A stretch of 64,000 nucleotides of DNA from Pseudomonas sp. FEN (lineage in GTDB: Bacteria > Pseudomonadota > Gammaproteobacteria > Pseudomonadales > Pseudomonadaceae): contig NZ_CAJFDC010000036.1 in the NCBI RefSeq assembly GCF_904067045.1, positions 1,318,001-1,382,000 of the forward strand, read 5' to 3'. Under the pieces are notes generated by a model, which ran no database searches, had not been told where the DNA came from, and saw only the letters and a list, made by a program, of their open reading frames with translations. The translations under genes were made by a program, and so were the position numbers. How positions within the stretch are numbered: the stretch's first letter is position 1; each line of letters begins with the position of its first letter. This document shows positions 34,880 through 43,466 of the stretch, in pieces.

Positions 34880-36277
34880 ATGGCATCGCGTGCCCTCCTC
34901 TCGCTTGCCCTCGGCACCGCGACCTTGCTGTCCGGCTGTTCGATGATGCGCAGCTACGACACTGAACTGGCGCAAACCAACCAGCAACTGACCGCGGGCA
35001 ATGTCGACGGGGCGCTGACCCTGCTGGAAAAGAACAACGCCGATGCGGACAAGGACCTGCTGTATTTCTTCGAAAAAGGCCAATTGCTGCAGGCCAAGGG
35101 CGACCTGGCCGGCAGCCAGAAAGCCTGGGGCAGCGCCGACCAGATGGTCGGCCAGTGGGAAGACGCGGTGAAACTGGACAGCGCCAAGTACCTCGCTCAG
35201 TTCGGCAGTTTCCTGGTCAACGACAAGGTTCGTCGCTACGAAGGTTATGACTACGAAAAAGTCATGCTGACCACCCAGATGGCGCTGAACCGGCTGGCAC
35301 TGAACGACTTCGACGGCGCGCGCGTTGCGATCAAGAAAACCCATGAGCGCGAAGCGGTGATTGCCGACCTGCGCGACAAGCAATACCTCAAGAGTGAAAC
35401 CGAGGCCAGCCAGCAGGGCCTCAAGACCCAGTACAAGGACCTCCAGGGCTATCCGGTGGCCAGCCTCGATGCCCCGGAAGTGGTCGGCCTGAAGAACAGC
35501 TACCAGAGCGCGTTCAGCCACTACCTGGCCGGTTTCATCTATGAATCCCTCGGCGAAAAGGACCTGGCGGCACCCGGTTATCGCCAGGCCGTCGAATTGC
35601 GCCCGAACACCCCGCTGCTGGAACAGGCGCTGGTCAATCTCGACAAGTCCGCCGGCAAGACTGACGACAGCGATATCCTGATCGTCGTGCAGAGCGGCCT
35701 GGCGCCATCCCGCGCCTCCATCAGCATCCCGCTGCCACTGCCAATCGACCACCATCTGGTGATCACCCCGCTGTCGTTCCCGATCATCCAGGCCGATACC
35801 TCGACGGCCACCTTTGCCCAGATCGGCGTGGACGGTCAGCCGCAGAACCTCACCGCGCTCAACAGCACCACCGCCATGTCCCGCCGCGCGCTGCGCGACG
35901 ACATGCCGGGGATCATCCTGCGCACCAGCGTGCGGGCCATCAGCCGTGGCGCGGCGCAGGCGCAGTTGAACAAGACCAACCCACTGGCCGGCCTGGCCGT
36001 CGGCATTACTTCCGCGGTCCTTGAAGGCGCCGACACTCGCACTTGGCGGACCCTGCCGGACACTACCCAGGTGCTACGCCTGCGACTGAAAAAAGGCCAG
36101 CACCAGGTCACACTGCCCAACGCCCTCGGCGGATCGCGCGTTGCCTTCACGGTTGATCGGCGCTATCAGGTCATCAGCCTGCGGGCCGTGGGCAACCAGG
36201 TGTTCACCAGTGGCGTGGCCACCCAGCGGATAGCGGATGCCGGACCGACCGCCGTCGCCAGCCTCAAACAACCTTGA
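34880..36277 (+). CDS. COG3014-like lipoprotein, intact paralogue
   Basis: 465 residues with a lipoprotein signal (TATLLSGCSMM) and a long TPR-like helical region (about 25-260), then a beta-rich C-terminal domain. It is clearly paralogous to the upstream frameshifted gene over its whole length, including EKVMLTTQMALNRLALNDF and AGFIYESLGEKDLAAPGY. The ATG at 34880 has AGGGA upstream; the frame opens earlier (34697) without support. No function is known for the family. Its steady neighbours (YcfL-like, LpoB-like) suggest an envelope role, perhaps outer-membrane-anchored. Confidence 0.8.
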   Translation: MASRALLSLALGTATLLSGCSMMRSYDTELAQTNQQLTAGNVDGALTLLEKNNADADKDLLYFFEKGQLLQAKGDLAGSQKAWGSADQMVGQWEDAVKLDSAKYLAQFGSFLVNDKVRRYEGYDYEKVMLTTQMALNRLALNDFDGARVAIKKTHEREAVIADLRDKQYLKSETEASQQGLKTQYKDLQGYPVASLDAPEVVGLKNSYQSAFSHYLAGFIYESLGEKDLAAPGYRQAVELRPNTPLLEQALVNLDKSAGKTDDSDILIVVQSGLAPSRASISIPLPLPIDHHLVITPLSFPIIQADTSTATFAQIGVDGQPQNLTALNSTTAMSRRALRDDMPGIILRTSVRAISRGAAQAQLNKTNPLAGLAVGITSAVLEGADTRTWRTLPDTTQVLRLRLKKGQHQVTLPNALGGSRVAFTVDRRYQVISLRAVGNQVFTSGVATQRIADAGPTAVASLKQP

Positions 36278-36294
36278 AGAAAGGAGTCTCGTGC

Positions 36295-36669
36295 ATGCGT
36301 TTCAAACTGACTGCTGCCGTCGCCCTGGCCCTGCTGGCCGGTTGCGCCACCCCGCCGCCACCACCGGTCCCCGGTAGCGCGGCGAGCAAGATCGTCGCCA
36401 TGGGCGAAATGGAGAACATCGAGGTCGGGGCCATCCGTGTCGCCCGGGAAAACGGTTTCCTGACCGTCAAGGTGCAACTGAGCAACACTCGCACCAAGAA
36501 CAAACTGATGTATTACCGTTTCGCCTGGTTGGGCAACGACGGTTTCCCGGTGAGCGACGATGAAGTCTGGAAGACGCTGAGCCTGTATGGCGCCCAGAGC
36601 ACCTTCCTGCCGGCCATCGCACCGACGCCCAAGGCCACCGATTTCCGTCTCGAAGTCAAAACCCCCTGA
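36295..36669 (+). CDS. YcfL-like lipoprotein (DUF1425 type)
   Basis: 124 residues, lipobox LLAGCAT followed by a proline run (PPPPPVPG), then a small beta domain with LSNTRTKNKLMYYRFAWLGNDG. This matches the YcfL family, which sits beside LpoB (YcfM) in E. coli. AAAGGAG is placed eight bases before the ATG at 36295. Function unknown; by position it may help LpoB-dependent peptidoglycan control. Confidence 0.75.
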   Translation: MRFKLTAAVALALLAGCATPPPPPVPGSAASKIVAMGEMENIEVGAIRVARENGFLTVKVQLSNTRTKNKLMYYRFAWLGNDGFPVSDDEVWKTLSLYGAQSTFLPAIAPTPKATDFRLEVKTP

Positions 36670-36711
36670 GTCGACGCCGCCCTCTCGCGTCCTTTTGAAG
36701 AGAACCCCGCC

Positions 36712-37302
36712 ATGTTTGCACGCCTGTCCCTCCTTGCCGTCGTCGCCCTGCTGGCCAGCGGCTGCGCCAACAACACCTCGCCCGTGCTGGGCGGGAAGAA
36801 CATCAGCTACGGCGACACCAAGGCCGTGGAACTGGTGACCAACGAGTTCGGTTCCACCGACCTGCAGATGATCGCCGAGTCCATGACCCGCTCCCTGGCC
36901 CAATCCGGCATCCTGCAAGGGCGCCCGGTGGTGCAGGTCTACGACGTGAAGAACAAGACCAGCGAGTACATCGACACCCGCGAGATCACCACTTCGATCA
37001 AGACCCAATTGATGAAGAGCGGTACCGCCCGCTTCGCCAGCGACAACACCGAGATGCAAAGCCAGGTCGACCAGTTGAAGCTGCAGAACCAGAGCGGCCT
37101 GTACAAGAAAAGCACTGTCAGCAAGACCGGCAACATGATCGCCGCCAAGTACCGACTGGAAGGCTCGATCAGCTCGATCGTCAAGCGCAGCAGCGACTAC
37201 AAGGACGTGTTCTACAAGTTCAGCCTGCAACTGATCGACGTCGAAAGCGGCCTGGCCGAATGGATGGACGAAAAAGAGATCCGCAAAACCACGGAGCGTT
37301 AA
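36712..37302 (+). CDS. lpoB: LpoB-like penicillin-binding-protein activator
   Basis: 196 residues with lipobox LLASGCAN and a CsgG-like alpha/beta domain (VQVYDVKNKTSEYIDTREITTSIKTQL, MIAAKYRLEGSISSIV). LpoB in enterobacteria is an outer-membrane lipoprotein that activates PBP1B. P. aeruginosa uses the unrelated LpoP for PBP1b, as I recall, so this homologue may act differently. Flanked by the YcfL-like gene 42 bp upstream and a 3-bp gap downstream. Confidence 0.75.
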   Translation: MFARLSLLAVVALLASGCANNTSPVLGGKNISYGDTKAVELVTNEFGSTDLQMIAESMTRSLAQSGILQGRPVVQVYDVKNKTSEYIDTREITTSIKTQLMKSGTARFASDNTEMQSQVDQLKLQNQSGLYKKSTVSKTGNMIAAKYRLEGSISSIVKRSSDYKDVFYKFSLQLIDVESGLAEWMDEKEIRKTTER

Positions 37303-37305
37303 GCA

Positions 37306-38049
37306 ATGCGTGCATGGATTGGCATGATCGGCCTGGTCTGCGCCTTCGGCGTCCAGGCCGCGCCCAAGGTGGCGGTAGCGGACCTGGCCTACCAGGCAAA
37401 GGTGGAGCAGTACATCCACAACATTTCCGCGCGGGATAATCACCAGGAGAGTGACTATGGCGCCAGTGGCTCGTCGAGCTACGACGAGTACGAGAGTCGC
37501 AGCAGCTACATTGAGCAAGGCGAACTGCGCCGCTTCACCGGCGATATCAAGGGTGAAATCCTGCGTACCGGGATGTTCCAGCTGGTCCAGGGCACACCCT
37601 ATACCGCCGGTTCCAAGGGCGATGTCTACGACGTCATCAAGCGAATCAAAGGTGGCAGCTTCAAGGGGGCCGACTTTGTGCTGTTCGGCACCGTGTCGGA
37701 TATCGACTTCACCCAGGACATCAACGAGCTGGCCAACACCAACGCCTATTCGGCGGTACTGGGGCTGACCCTGGTGGGCGATTTCAGCCTGATCAACACC
37801 CGCACCTATGAGATCACTTCGGCGTTCACCGCCATGGGTGAAGGCCAGGACACCAAGCTGGTCAACAGCCGGGATATCCATGTGTCGTTGAACCGGCCAC
37901 GGGTGGTGCGCGATGTGTCCAAGGCGCTGGGCGAGGACGTGGCGCGGCAGTTGAGCCTGCAACTGGGAGGGCCGGAGATGGGCCCGGGTTCAGCTATGCC
38001 GCTGCGCAACAACCTGCCGCCGGATGAGGCGCCCCGGGTGCTGCACTGA
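37306..38049 (+). CDS. Secreted LpoB/CsgG-associated protein, function unknown
   Basis: 247 residues with a short signal peptide (GLVCAFGVQAA). The body has a Ser/Tyr-rich stretch (GSSSYDEYESRSSY) and a CsgG-like section GADFVLFGTVSDIDFTQDI. It starts three bases after the LpoB-like stop and is surely co-transcribed. It lacks a lipobox, unlike the three genes before it, so it may be soluble in the periplasm. I do not recognise a functional assignment. Confidence 0.65.
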   Translation: MRAWIGMIGLVCAFGVQAAPKVAVADLAYQAKVEQYIHNISARDNHQESDYGASGSSSYDEYESRSSYIEQGELRRFTGDIKGEILRTGMFQLVQGTPYTAGSKGDVYDVIKRIKGGSFKGADFVLFGTVSDIDFTQDINELANTNAYSAVLGLTLVGDFSLINTRTYEITSAFTAMGEGQDTKLVNSRDIHVSLNRPRVVRDVSKALGEDVARQLSLQLGGPEMGPGSAMPLRNNLPPDEAPRVLH

Positions 38050-38081
38050 TCGCGACCGCGTCGCACCATTCGCGGCGGCCC

Positions 38082-38167
38082 GACAGGCTCCGCTCCCACA
38101 GAGAACAGGGTGTCCCCGGATAACGGGGCCGACACAAAACCTGTAGGAGCAGAGCCTGCTCGCGCAG
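38082..38167. repeat. Degenerate inverted repeat (GGCTCCGCTCCCACA / GTAGGAGCAGAGCC)
   Basis: GACAGGCTCCGCTCCCACA at 38082-38100 and TGTAGGAGCAGAGCCTGCTC at 38141-38160 are partly complementary. It looks like a decayed relative of the repeats at 401-518 and 31116-31213, and occupies the gap between two convergent genes. Confidence 0.5.
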
Positions 38168-38192
38168 GCGCCCGATCAGACGACGATGAACT

Positions 38193-38825
38193 TCAGGCCG
38201 TCGCCTTGTGCAAGGTCGCCAGGAACCCCGCCGCGCCGACAAACAACCCGGCGAAGGTGCGGTTCATCCGGCGTTGCTGCTTGGGTGTGCGCAGCAGGCG
38301 CAGGACCTTGGCCGCCAGGCCCGTGTAGCCGGCCATGACGACCATGTCGACGGCGATCATGGTCACGCCGAGGATCAGGTACTGATGCACCAGCGGTGCG
38401 TGGGGGTCGATGAACTGCGGCAGCACGGCCAGCATGAACACCAAGGCCTTGGGGTTGCTGACGTTCACCAGGAAACCGCGGAACATCAAGGTCAGTGGCT
38501 TGCCGATCGGCCGAACCGTGGCCTCTTCGGCCATGTTGCTGGGCAGTGCGCGCCATTGCTTGACCGCGAGGTACACCAGGTAGATCACGCCGAACCACTT
38601 GATGGCATAAAACGCCGTGGCAGAGGCCGCCAGGATCGCTCCGACACCCGCGGCGATCACCGCGATCTGCGCCGCCAGGCCCAACTGCAGACCCAGGGCG
38701 TTCCAGTAACCACGCAGGAAACCGTATTGCAGGCCGCTGGACATCGAGGCGATAGCACCCGCGCCCGGGGACAGGCTGATCACCCAGCACGCCGCAAAAA
38801 AGGCCAGCCATGTCTCAAGCAGCAT
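38193..38825 (-). CDS. LysE/RhtB-family amino-acid exporter
   Basis: 210 residues with six predicted membrane segments and the family start WVISLSPGAGAIASMSSGLQYGFLRG, then GVIYLVYLAVKQWR and FLVNVSNPKALVFMLAVLPQF. Such proteins export amino acids such as homoserine, threonine or lysine. The ATG at 38825 is preferred over the adjacent GTG because CGAGG sits six bases before it. Substrate cannot be read. Confidence 0.88.
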   Translation of the reverse strand: MLLETWLAFFAACWVISLSPGAGAIASMSSGLQYGFLRGYWNALGLQLGLAAQIAVIAAGVGAILAASATAFYAIKWFGVIYLVYLAVKQWRALPSNMAEEATVRPIGKPLTLMFRGFLVNVSNPKALVFMLAVLPQFIDPHAPLVHQYLILGVTMIAVDMVVMAGYTGLAAKVLRLLRTPKQQRRMNRTFAGLFVGAAGFLATLHKATA

Positions 38826-38950
38826 CACGCACCTCGGATAAGAGTTGTAACAAGCCTCTAAGCTAATCCGCGGGCGTGAAATTGACTATCGTTTTTTGTC
38901 GGCCAGAGATGTCGTTGGGCTTGATCCAATTTGAAACCGGACACGGACTT

Positions 38951-39081
38951 GTGGCGAGCGGGCTTGCCCGCGCTGGGCTGCGGAGCAGCCCTAAAACCAG
39001 CCGCCTCATTGTGTCAGGCAGAGCGCGGTCACCTGTTTTAGGGCCGCTTCGCGCCCCAGCGCGGGCAAGCCCGCTCGCCAC
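38951..39081. repeat. REP/BIME element
   Basis: Inverted pair of GTGGCGAGCGGGCTTGCCCGCGCTGGG repeats with inner hairpins, between the LysE-type exporter start and the end of the ABC-F gene. Confidence 0.9.
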
Positions 39082-39114
39082 AAATTTCGACCAGACTTAA
39101 GGTCGCTGGGCGCG

Positions 39115-41025
39115 TCAGGACAGCGCTTCCAGCTCCGCCTGCATGCTTTCCAGCAGCTCCAGGGCTTCCATCCAGGCTTCTTCCAGCTCTGACTCGCGCA
39201 CTTTCAACTTGGCCTGCTCGGCCAGCAGATCACGCAGTTCATCCTTGCGACCGGCTTCGTAGATCGCACTGTCACCCAGGCTCGCCTCGATCTTCGCCAG
39301 CCGCTCGTGCAGCTTGCCCAATTCGGCTTCGAGCTTGTCGGCTTGACGCTTGTGCGGGGCCAGTTGCTGACGCAACGCGGCGGCCTGCTGACGCTGGGCC
39401 TTCTTGTCGGTCTTGTCGAGATTGACCGGTGTATTGCTCACCGGGGCATTGCGCTGGCGATATTCGATCAGCCAACGCGCATAGTCTTCCAGATCGCCAT
39501 CGAACTCTTCGACCTTGCCGTCAGCCACCAGGTAGAAATTATCGGTGGTGCTCTTGAGCAGATGACGGTCGTGAGAGACCACCAGCACCGCACCGCTGAA
39601 CTCCTGCAAGGCCATGGTCAGCGCCAGGCGCATTTCCAGGTCGAGGTGGTTGGTCGGTTCGTCGAGCAGCAACAGGTTCGGCCGCTCCCAGGCAATCAGA
39701 GCCAGTGCCAGGCGGGCTTTTTCACCACCGGAGAAATTCAGCACCGGCTCGTCGATGCGCGCGCCGCGGAAGTCGAAACCACCGAGGAAGTCACGCAGGG
39801 TCTGCTCGCGTTCGGTCGGGGCCAGGCGTTGCAGGTGCAGCAACGGACTGGCCTTGGAATCCAGCGAGTCGAGCTGGTGCTGGGCAAAGTAGCCGACCAC
39901 GGTGTTTTCACCGCGGGTCATGCGTCCCGCCAGTGGCGACAGCTCGCCGGCGAGGTTCTTGATCAGCGTCGACTTGCCCGCGCCGTTGGGGCCGAGCAGA
40001 CCGATCCGGGCACCCGGGGTCAGCTGCAGCTTGACCTTCTCCAGGACGGTCTTGTCGCCATATCCCAGACGGGCGTCGGACAGGTCGAGCAAGGGGCTGG
40101 AGATCTTTTGCGACTCGCGGAACACAAAGTCGAACGGCGAGTCGACATGGGCCGCGGACAACTCTTCCATCCGTTCCAGGGCCTTGATCCGGCTCTGCGC
40201 CTGGCGGGCCTTGGTGGCTTGGGCCTTGAAGCGGGCGATGTAGCTTTCCATGTGCGCGCGCTGCGCCTGCTGCTTCTCGTACGCCTGTTGCTGCTGGGCC
40301 AGACGCTCGGCACGGGCGCGCTCGAACGCGGTGTAGCCACCGCGGTAGAGGGTGATCTTGCGCTGGTCGACATGGGCCACGTGATCGACCACTTCGTCGA
40401 GGAAGTCACGGTCGTGGGAGATCAGCAGCAAGGTACCAGGGTAACTCTTGAGCCAGTCTTCCAGCCAGATGATCGCGTCGAGGTCGAGGTGGTTGGTCGG
40501 TTCGTCGAGCAGTAACAGGTCCGACGGGCACATCAGGGCCTGCGCCAGGTTCAGGCGCATCCGCCAGCCACCGGAGAAATCAGCGACCTGACGGTCCATC
40601 TGTTCGTTGGTGAAGCCGAGGCCAGCCAGCAGTTTGCGGGCGCGGGCATCGGCGGTGTAGCCGTCGGCGCTGTCGAGTTCGGCGTGCAGACGGGCCTGGG
40701 CGGCACCGTCATGGGCCGCCTCGGCGGCCGCCAGGTCGTGTTGCACCTGGCGCAGGCGCACGTCGCCATCGAGCACGTAGTCGATCGCCAGGCGTTCGAG
40801 GGTATCGACCTCCTGGCGCATGTGGGCGATACGCCAATCGGCCGGCAGGAAGCAGTCCCCCGAGTCCGGGTGCAGCTCGCCCCGCAACAGGGCGAACAGG
40901 CTGGATTTGCCGGCGCCGTTGGCACCGATCAGGCCGGCTTTATGGCCGGCGTGCAGGGTCAGCTCGGCGTCTTCTAGCAGACGTTGCGGGCCACGCTGTA
41001 AAGTCAGGTTCTGAAGTCGAATCAT
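39115..41025 (-). CDS. yheS: ABC-F family ATPase (YheS type)
   Basis: 636 residues: two ABC ATPase domains (Walker A GANGAGKSS near 33 and GPNGAGKST near 343), signatures FSGGWRMRL and FSGGEKARL, linked by the ABC-F arm/linker of charged helices (ERARAERLAQQQQAYEKQQ), with a coiled-coil C-terminal extension. There is no membrane domain. ABC-F proteins act on the ribosome. It resembles E. coli YheS; Uup is the close alternative. The start at 41025 is the one that begins MIRLQNLTL; no strong ribosome-binding site is visible. Confidence 0.87.
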   Translation of the reverse strand: MIRLQNLTLQRGPQRLLEDAELTLHAGHKAGLIGANGAGKSSLFALLRGELHPDSGDCFLPADWRIAHMRQEVDTLERLAIDYVLDGDVRLRQVQHDLAAAEAAHDGAAQARLHAELDSADGYTADARARKLLAGLGFTNEQMDRQVADFSGGWRMRLNLAQALMCPSDLLLLDEPTNHLDLDAIIWLEDWLKSYPGTLLLISHDRDFLDEVVDHVAHVDQRKITLYRGGYTAFERARAERLAQQQQAYEKQQAQRAHMESYIARFKAQATKARQAQSRIKALERMEELSAAHVDSPFDFVFRESQKISSPLLDLSDARLGYGDKTVLEKVKLQLTPGARIGLLGPNGAGKSTLIKNLAGELSPLAGRMTRGENTVVGYFAQHQLDSLDSKASPLLHLQRLAPTEREQTLRDFLGGFDFRGARIDEPVLNFSGGEKARLALALIAWERPNLLLLDEPTNHLDLEMRLALTMALQEFSGAVLVVSHDRHLLKSTTDNFYLVADGKVEEFDGDLEDYARWLIEYRQRNAPVSNTPVNLDKTDKKAQRQQAAALRQQLAPHKRQADKLEAELGKLHERLAKIEASLGDSAIYEAGRKDELRDLLAEQAKLKVRESELEEAWMEALELLESMQAELEALS

Positions 41026-41075
41026 AATGGCGGCGGAGTCTACCAGCTTCCCTCGCAACTGGCGCGGATCTCACC

Positions 41076-41540
41076 ATGCATGCTGACCTGTGGACGTTTT
41101 CCCTGAACACTTACGCCAAGCCCGGCGTGGAAGAAGCCTGCCTGGCGCTACAGGCGCAGGGGGCAAATGTCTGCCTGCTGCTCTGCGCGGCCTGGCTGGG
41201 CCAGCGCGGGGTAGGCTGCGAGGCTGAACGCGCGCGGCAATTACAGGCCCTCGCCGAGCCCTGGCACGAGCAGGTGGTGCAGCCGCTGCGCCAGTTGCGC
41301 ACGCAATGGCGCACGGCGGCCTCGGAGGACGTCGAGTTGAAGGTACTGAGGGATCAGGTCAAGGCGTTGGAACTGGCCGCCGAACAACAGCTATTGCAGC
41401 GCCTGGAAGCGCTGGCGCGGGATTGGCCAGCGGTCGGAGCGGAAGATCTCGACGCGTGGCTGGAGACTGTCACCCGCCAGGCCGCACGGCTGAATAGCGA
41501 CGCGCTGCGGCAGCTGCGCGTCGCGGTGAGCCTGGCTTAG
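41076..41540 (+). CDS. TIGR02444-type conserved protein
   Basis: 154 residues, starting LWTFSLNTYAKPGVEEACLALQ, the mark of a small family of unknown function in gamma-proteobacteria. It is mainly helical with conserved Trp, Cys and Leu residues in the first half and no signal peptide. It is divergent from the ABC-F gene, with about 50 bp between, and converges on algP with an overlap of 4 bp. Confidence 0.78.
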   Translation: MHADLWTFSLNTYAKPGVEEACLALQAQGANVCLLLCAAWLGQRGVGCEAERARQLQALAEPWHEQVVQPLRQLRTQWRTAASEDVELKVLRDQVKALELAAEQQLLQRLEALARDWPAVGAEDLDAWLETVTRQAARLNSDALRQLRVAVSLA

Positions 41541-42562
41541 GAAGCGCTGCTCGGGGTTACGGCAGCTGGCGCGGTCGGAGCAGCCGGAGCCGTTGGCGCA
41601 GCGGCTGGCGCGATCTGGGCAGGCGCTGCCGGCTTGGCTGCGCTCACGGCAGGTTTTACCGCTGCTGGTTTTGCGGCGGCTGGCTTGGCAGCGGGCTTGG
41701 CGGCAGCAGCTTTGGCAACAACAGGTTTGGCGGCTGGCTTGGCGGCAGCAGCTTTGGCCGCAACAGGTTTGGCGGCTGGCTTGGCGGCAGCAGCTTTGGC
41801 CGCAACAGGTTTGGCGGCTGGCTTGGCGGCAGCAGCTTTGGCAACAACAGGTTTGGCGGCTGGCTTGGCGGCAGCAGCTTTGGCAACAACAGGTTTGGCG
41901 GCTGACTTAGCGGCAGCAGCTTTGGCAGCAACAGGTTTGGCGGCTGGCTTGGCGGCAGCGGATTTGGCAGCGGTAGGTTTGACAGCCGGCTTGGCGGCAA
42001 CCGGTTTGGCAGCAGCAACTTTTGCGGCAGGCTTGGCAGCAGCGGATTTTGCAGCCGCCGGTTTAGCAGCAGGTTTGGCAGCGGGCTTCGCGGCAGCCGG
42101 CTTGGCAGCGGCAACTTTTGCGGCAGGCTTGGCAGCAGCAGGTTTGGCGGCTGGCTTGGCGGCACGAGTCGACAGCGCCTTGGTGACGGCCTCTTTCACA
42201 CGACCAACACCCTGGGCCAGTTTCAGGCTTTCCTGGGCATCACGCTTGAGTTGCAGGATGTAGCCACGGGTGTCCGACTGGCTGGCTTTCAGCTTGTCCA
42301 GCAACTCTTCGAGTTCCCCGACCGCGCTCTTGGCCTTGGCTTGTGCCTTGGCTTTTCCGGCAGTGGCGGCGTCCTGCAATTTGGTGCGCGCCTTGTGCAG
42401 TTTTTCCTGGGCTTTACCGCGTTGCTTTTCCAGTTTGGCGAGCAGTTTTTCAGCATCAGCCAAGGCTTGGGTACAAGCAGTTTCCAGATGTTCGAGCAGG
42501 CTGCCCGACAACTGTTGGAGCAAATGCAACGGAGTATTTACGGGCTTCTTGGTGGCCGACAT
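41537..42562 (-). CDS. algP: AlgP histone-like regulator
   Basis: 341 residues. The N-terminal 130 residues form a coiled-coil, Lys-rich segment (LLAKLEKQRGKAQEKLHKARTK). The rest is a long Lys-Pro-Ala-Ala repeat tail resembling histone H1, with a final Pro/Ala-rich end. AlgP (AlgR3) was described in P. aeruginosa as a positive factor for alginate gene transcription. Within the tail a 14-residue period (KPVVAKAAAAKPAA) is encoded by near-identical 42-bp DNA units. Its place beside the FKBP gene and algQ is conserved. Confidence 0.9.
   Translation of the reverse strand: MSATKKPVNTPLHLLQQLSGSLLEHLETACTQALADAEKLLAKLEKQRGKAQEKLHKARTKLQDAATAGKAKAQAKAKSAVGELEELLDKLKASQSDTRGYILQLKRDAQESLKLAQGVGRVKEAVTKALSTRAAKPAAKPAAAKPAAKVAAAKPAAAKPAAKPAAKPAAAKSAAAKPAAKVAAAKPVAAKPAVKPTAAKSAAAKPAAKPVAAKAAAAKSAAKPVVAKAAAAKPAAKPVVAKAAAAKPAAKPVAAKAAAAKPAAKPVAAKAAAAKPAAKPVVAKAAAAKPAAKPAAAKPAAVKPAVSAAKPAAPAQIAPAAAPTAPAAPTAPAAVTPSSAS
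41690..41960. repeat. 42-bp tandem repeats inside algP
   Basis: At least six copies of a 42-bp unit, such as GGCGGCAGCAGCTTTGGC followed by AACAACAGGTTT or CGCAACAGGTTT. They differ mainly by AAC versus CGC or GCA at one site, giving KPVVAK or KPVAAK. The high identity makes the stretch prone to slippage. Confidence 0.85.
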
Positions 42563-42735
42563 GGTGTACCTCCTGACTGACGTGAATGCGGCTCATACTA
42601 GCCCTCTGAGACTACCGCCGCTAGGGCATGTTGACAGTATCGAAGGGCTGGCGTTGCATGCCTTGAAAAATGCTTCTTCAACAACCCACCCGGCGCACTG
42701 GCATAATCCCCTGCACCTGAGGTCGGAGAGTGCTT

Positions 42736-43401
42736 ATGCCGCGTTATTTTCTACTGTCATTGTGTGTTTTCTGGTCGCTTGCGCAGGCCGCGCCAGAGGT
42801 CGGCGACGACGACGCTCATGACCTCGCCTACAGCCTCGGCGCCAGCCTCGGCGAGCGTCTGCGCCAGGACGCTCCGGACCTGCAGATCAAGGCGTTGCTA
42901 GACGGTTTGCGACAGGCCTACCAGGGTAAACCGCTGGCCTTGAAGGCTGAGCGCATCCAACAGATTCTTGCCGCACATGACGCCCAGGTCGCTCAGGATG
43001 CTGCCAAACCACAAAGCGAAATTGCGCTGGAAGCAGAGCGTAAATTCCTGGCTGAAGAAAAAGCCAAAGCCGATGTCCACGAATTGGCCGACGGTATCCT
43101 GATGACGGAACTGACCCCAGGCAGCGGAGAAAAAGTCGCGGCCAACGGCAAGGTTCAGGTGCGTTATGTCGGACGCCTGCCCAACGGCACGGTGTTCGAC
43201 CAGAACCGGCAGCCGCAGTGGTTTCGCCTGGACAGTGTGATCAATGGTTGGCGCACGGCCTTGCCCGGGATGTCGGTCGGTGCGAAATGGCGGCTGGTGC
43301 TGCCCTCGGCACAGGCTTATGGCGCAGAGGGTGCGGGCGATCTGATCGCGCCCTACACACCGCTGGTATTCGAGATCGAGTTGCTACGCGTAGCCAACTG
43401 A
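42736..43401 (+). CDS. FKBP-type peptidyl-prolyl isomerase
   Basis: 221 residues: signal peptide (FLLSLCVFWSLAQAA), an N-terminal dimerisation segment (LAYSLGASLGERLRQ), then an FKBP domain (VRYVGRLPNGTVFDQNRQP, PGMSVGAKWRLVLPSAQAYG). It should be a periplasmic FkpA-like folding helper. GGAG seven bases before the ATG at 42736 sets the start. It converges on algQ through a shared hairpin. Confidence 0.9.
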   Translation: MPRYFLLSLCVFWSLAQAAPEVGDDDAHDLAYSLGASLGERLRQDAPDLQIKALLDGLRQAYQGKPLALKAERIQQILAAHDAQVAQDAAKPQSEIALEAERKFLAEEKAKADVHELADGILMTELTPGSGEKVAANGKVQVRYVGRLPNGTVFDQNRQPQWFRLDSVINGWRTALPGMSVGAKWRLVLPSAQAYGAEGAGDLIAPYTPLVFEIELLRVAN

Positions 43402-43420
43402 CAGTCGATGCCGCTAACGA

Positions 43421-43448
43421 AAAACGGTGCGCCTGTGCGCACCGTTTT
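43421..43448. terminator. Bidirectional terminator between FKBP gene and algQ
   Basis: Perfect 12-base stem AAAACGGTGCGC/GCGCACCGTTTT with loop CTGT, between two convergent genes. A and T runs on both sides allow it to serve both. Confidence 0.88.
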
Positions 43449-43466
43449 CATGTGTGACGATCGGGA

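Noticed and set aside
36166..37962. 598-residue open frame antisense to the lipoprotein cluster
   Set aside because: It spans four real genes with lipoboxes and ribosome-binding sites on the other strand.
41634..42263. Hydrophobic repeat protein antisense to algP
   Set aside because: The Ala/Gly/Leu repeats are the complement of the KPAA codons; no start signals, and algP is the conserved gene.
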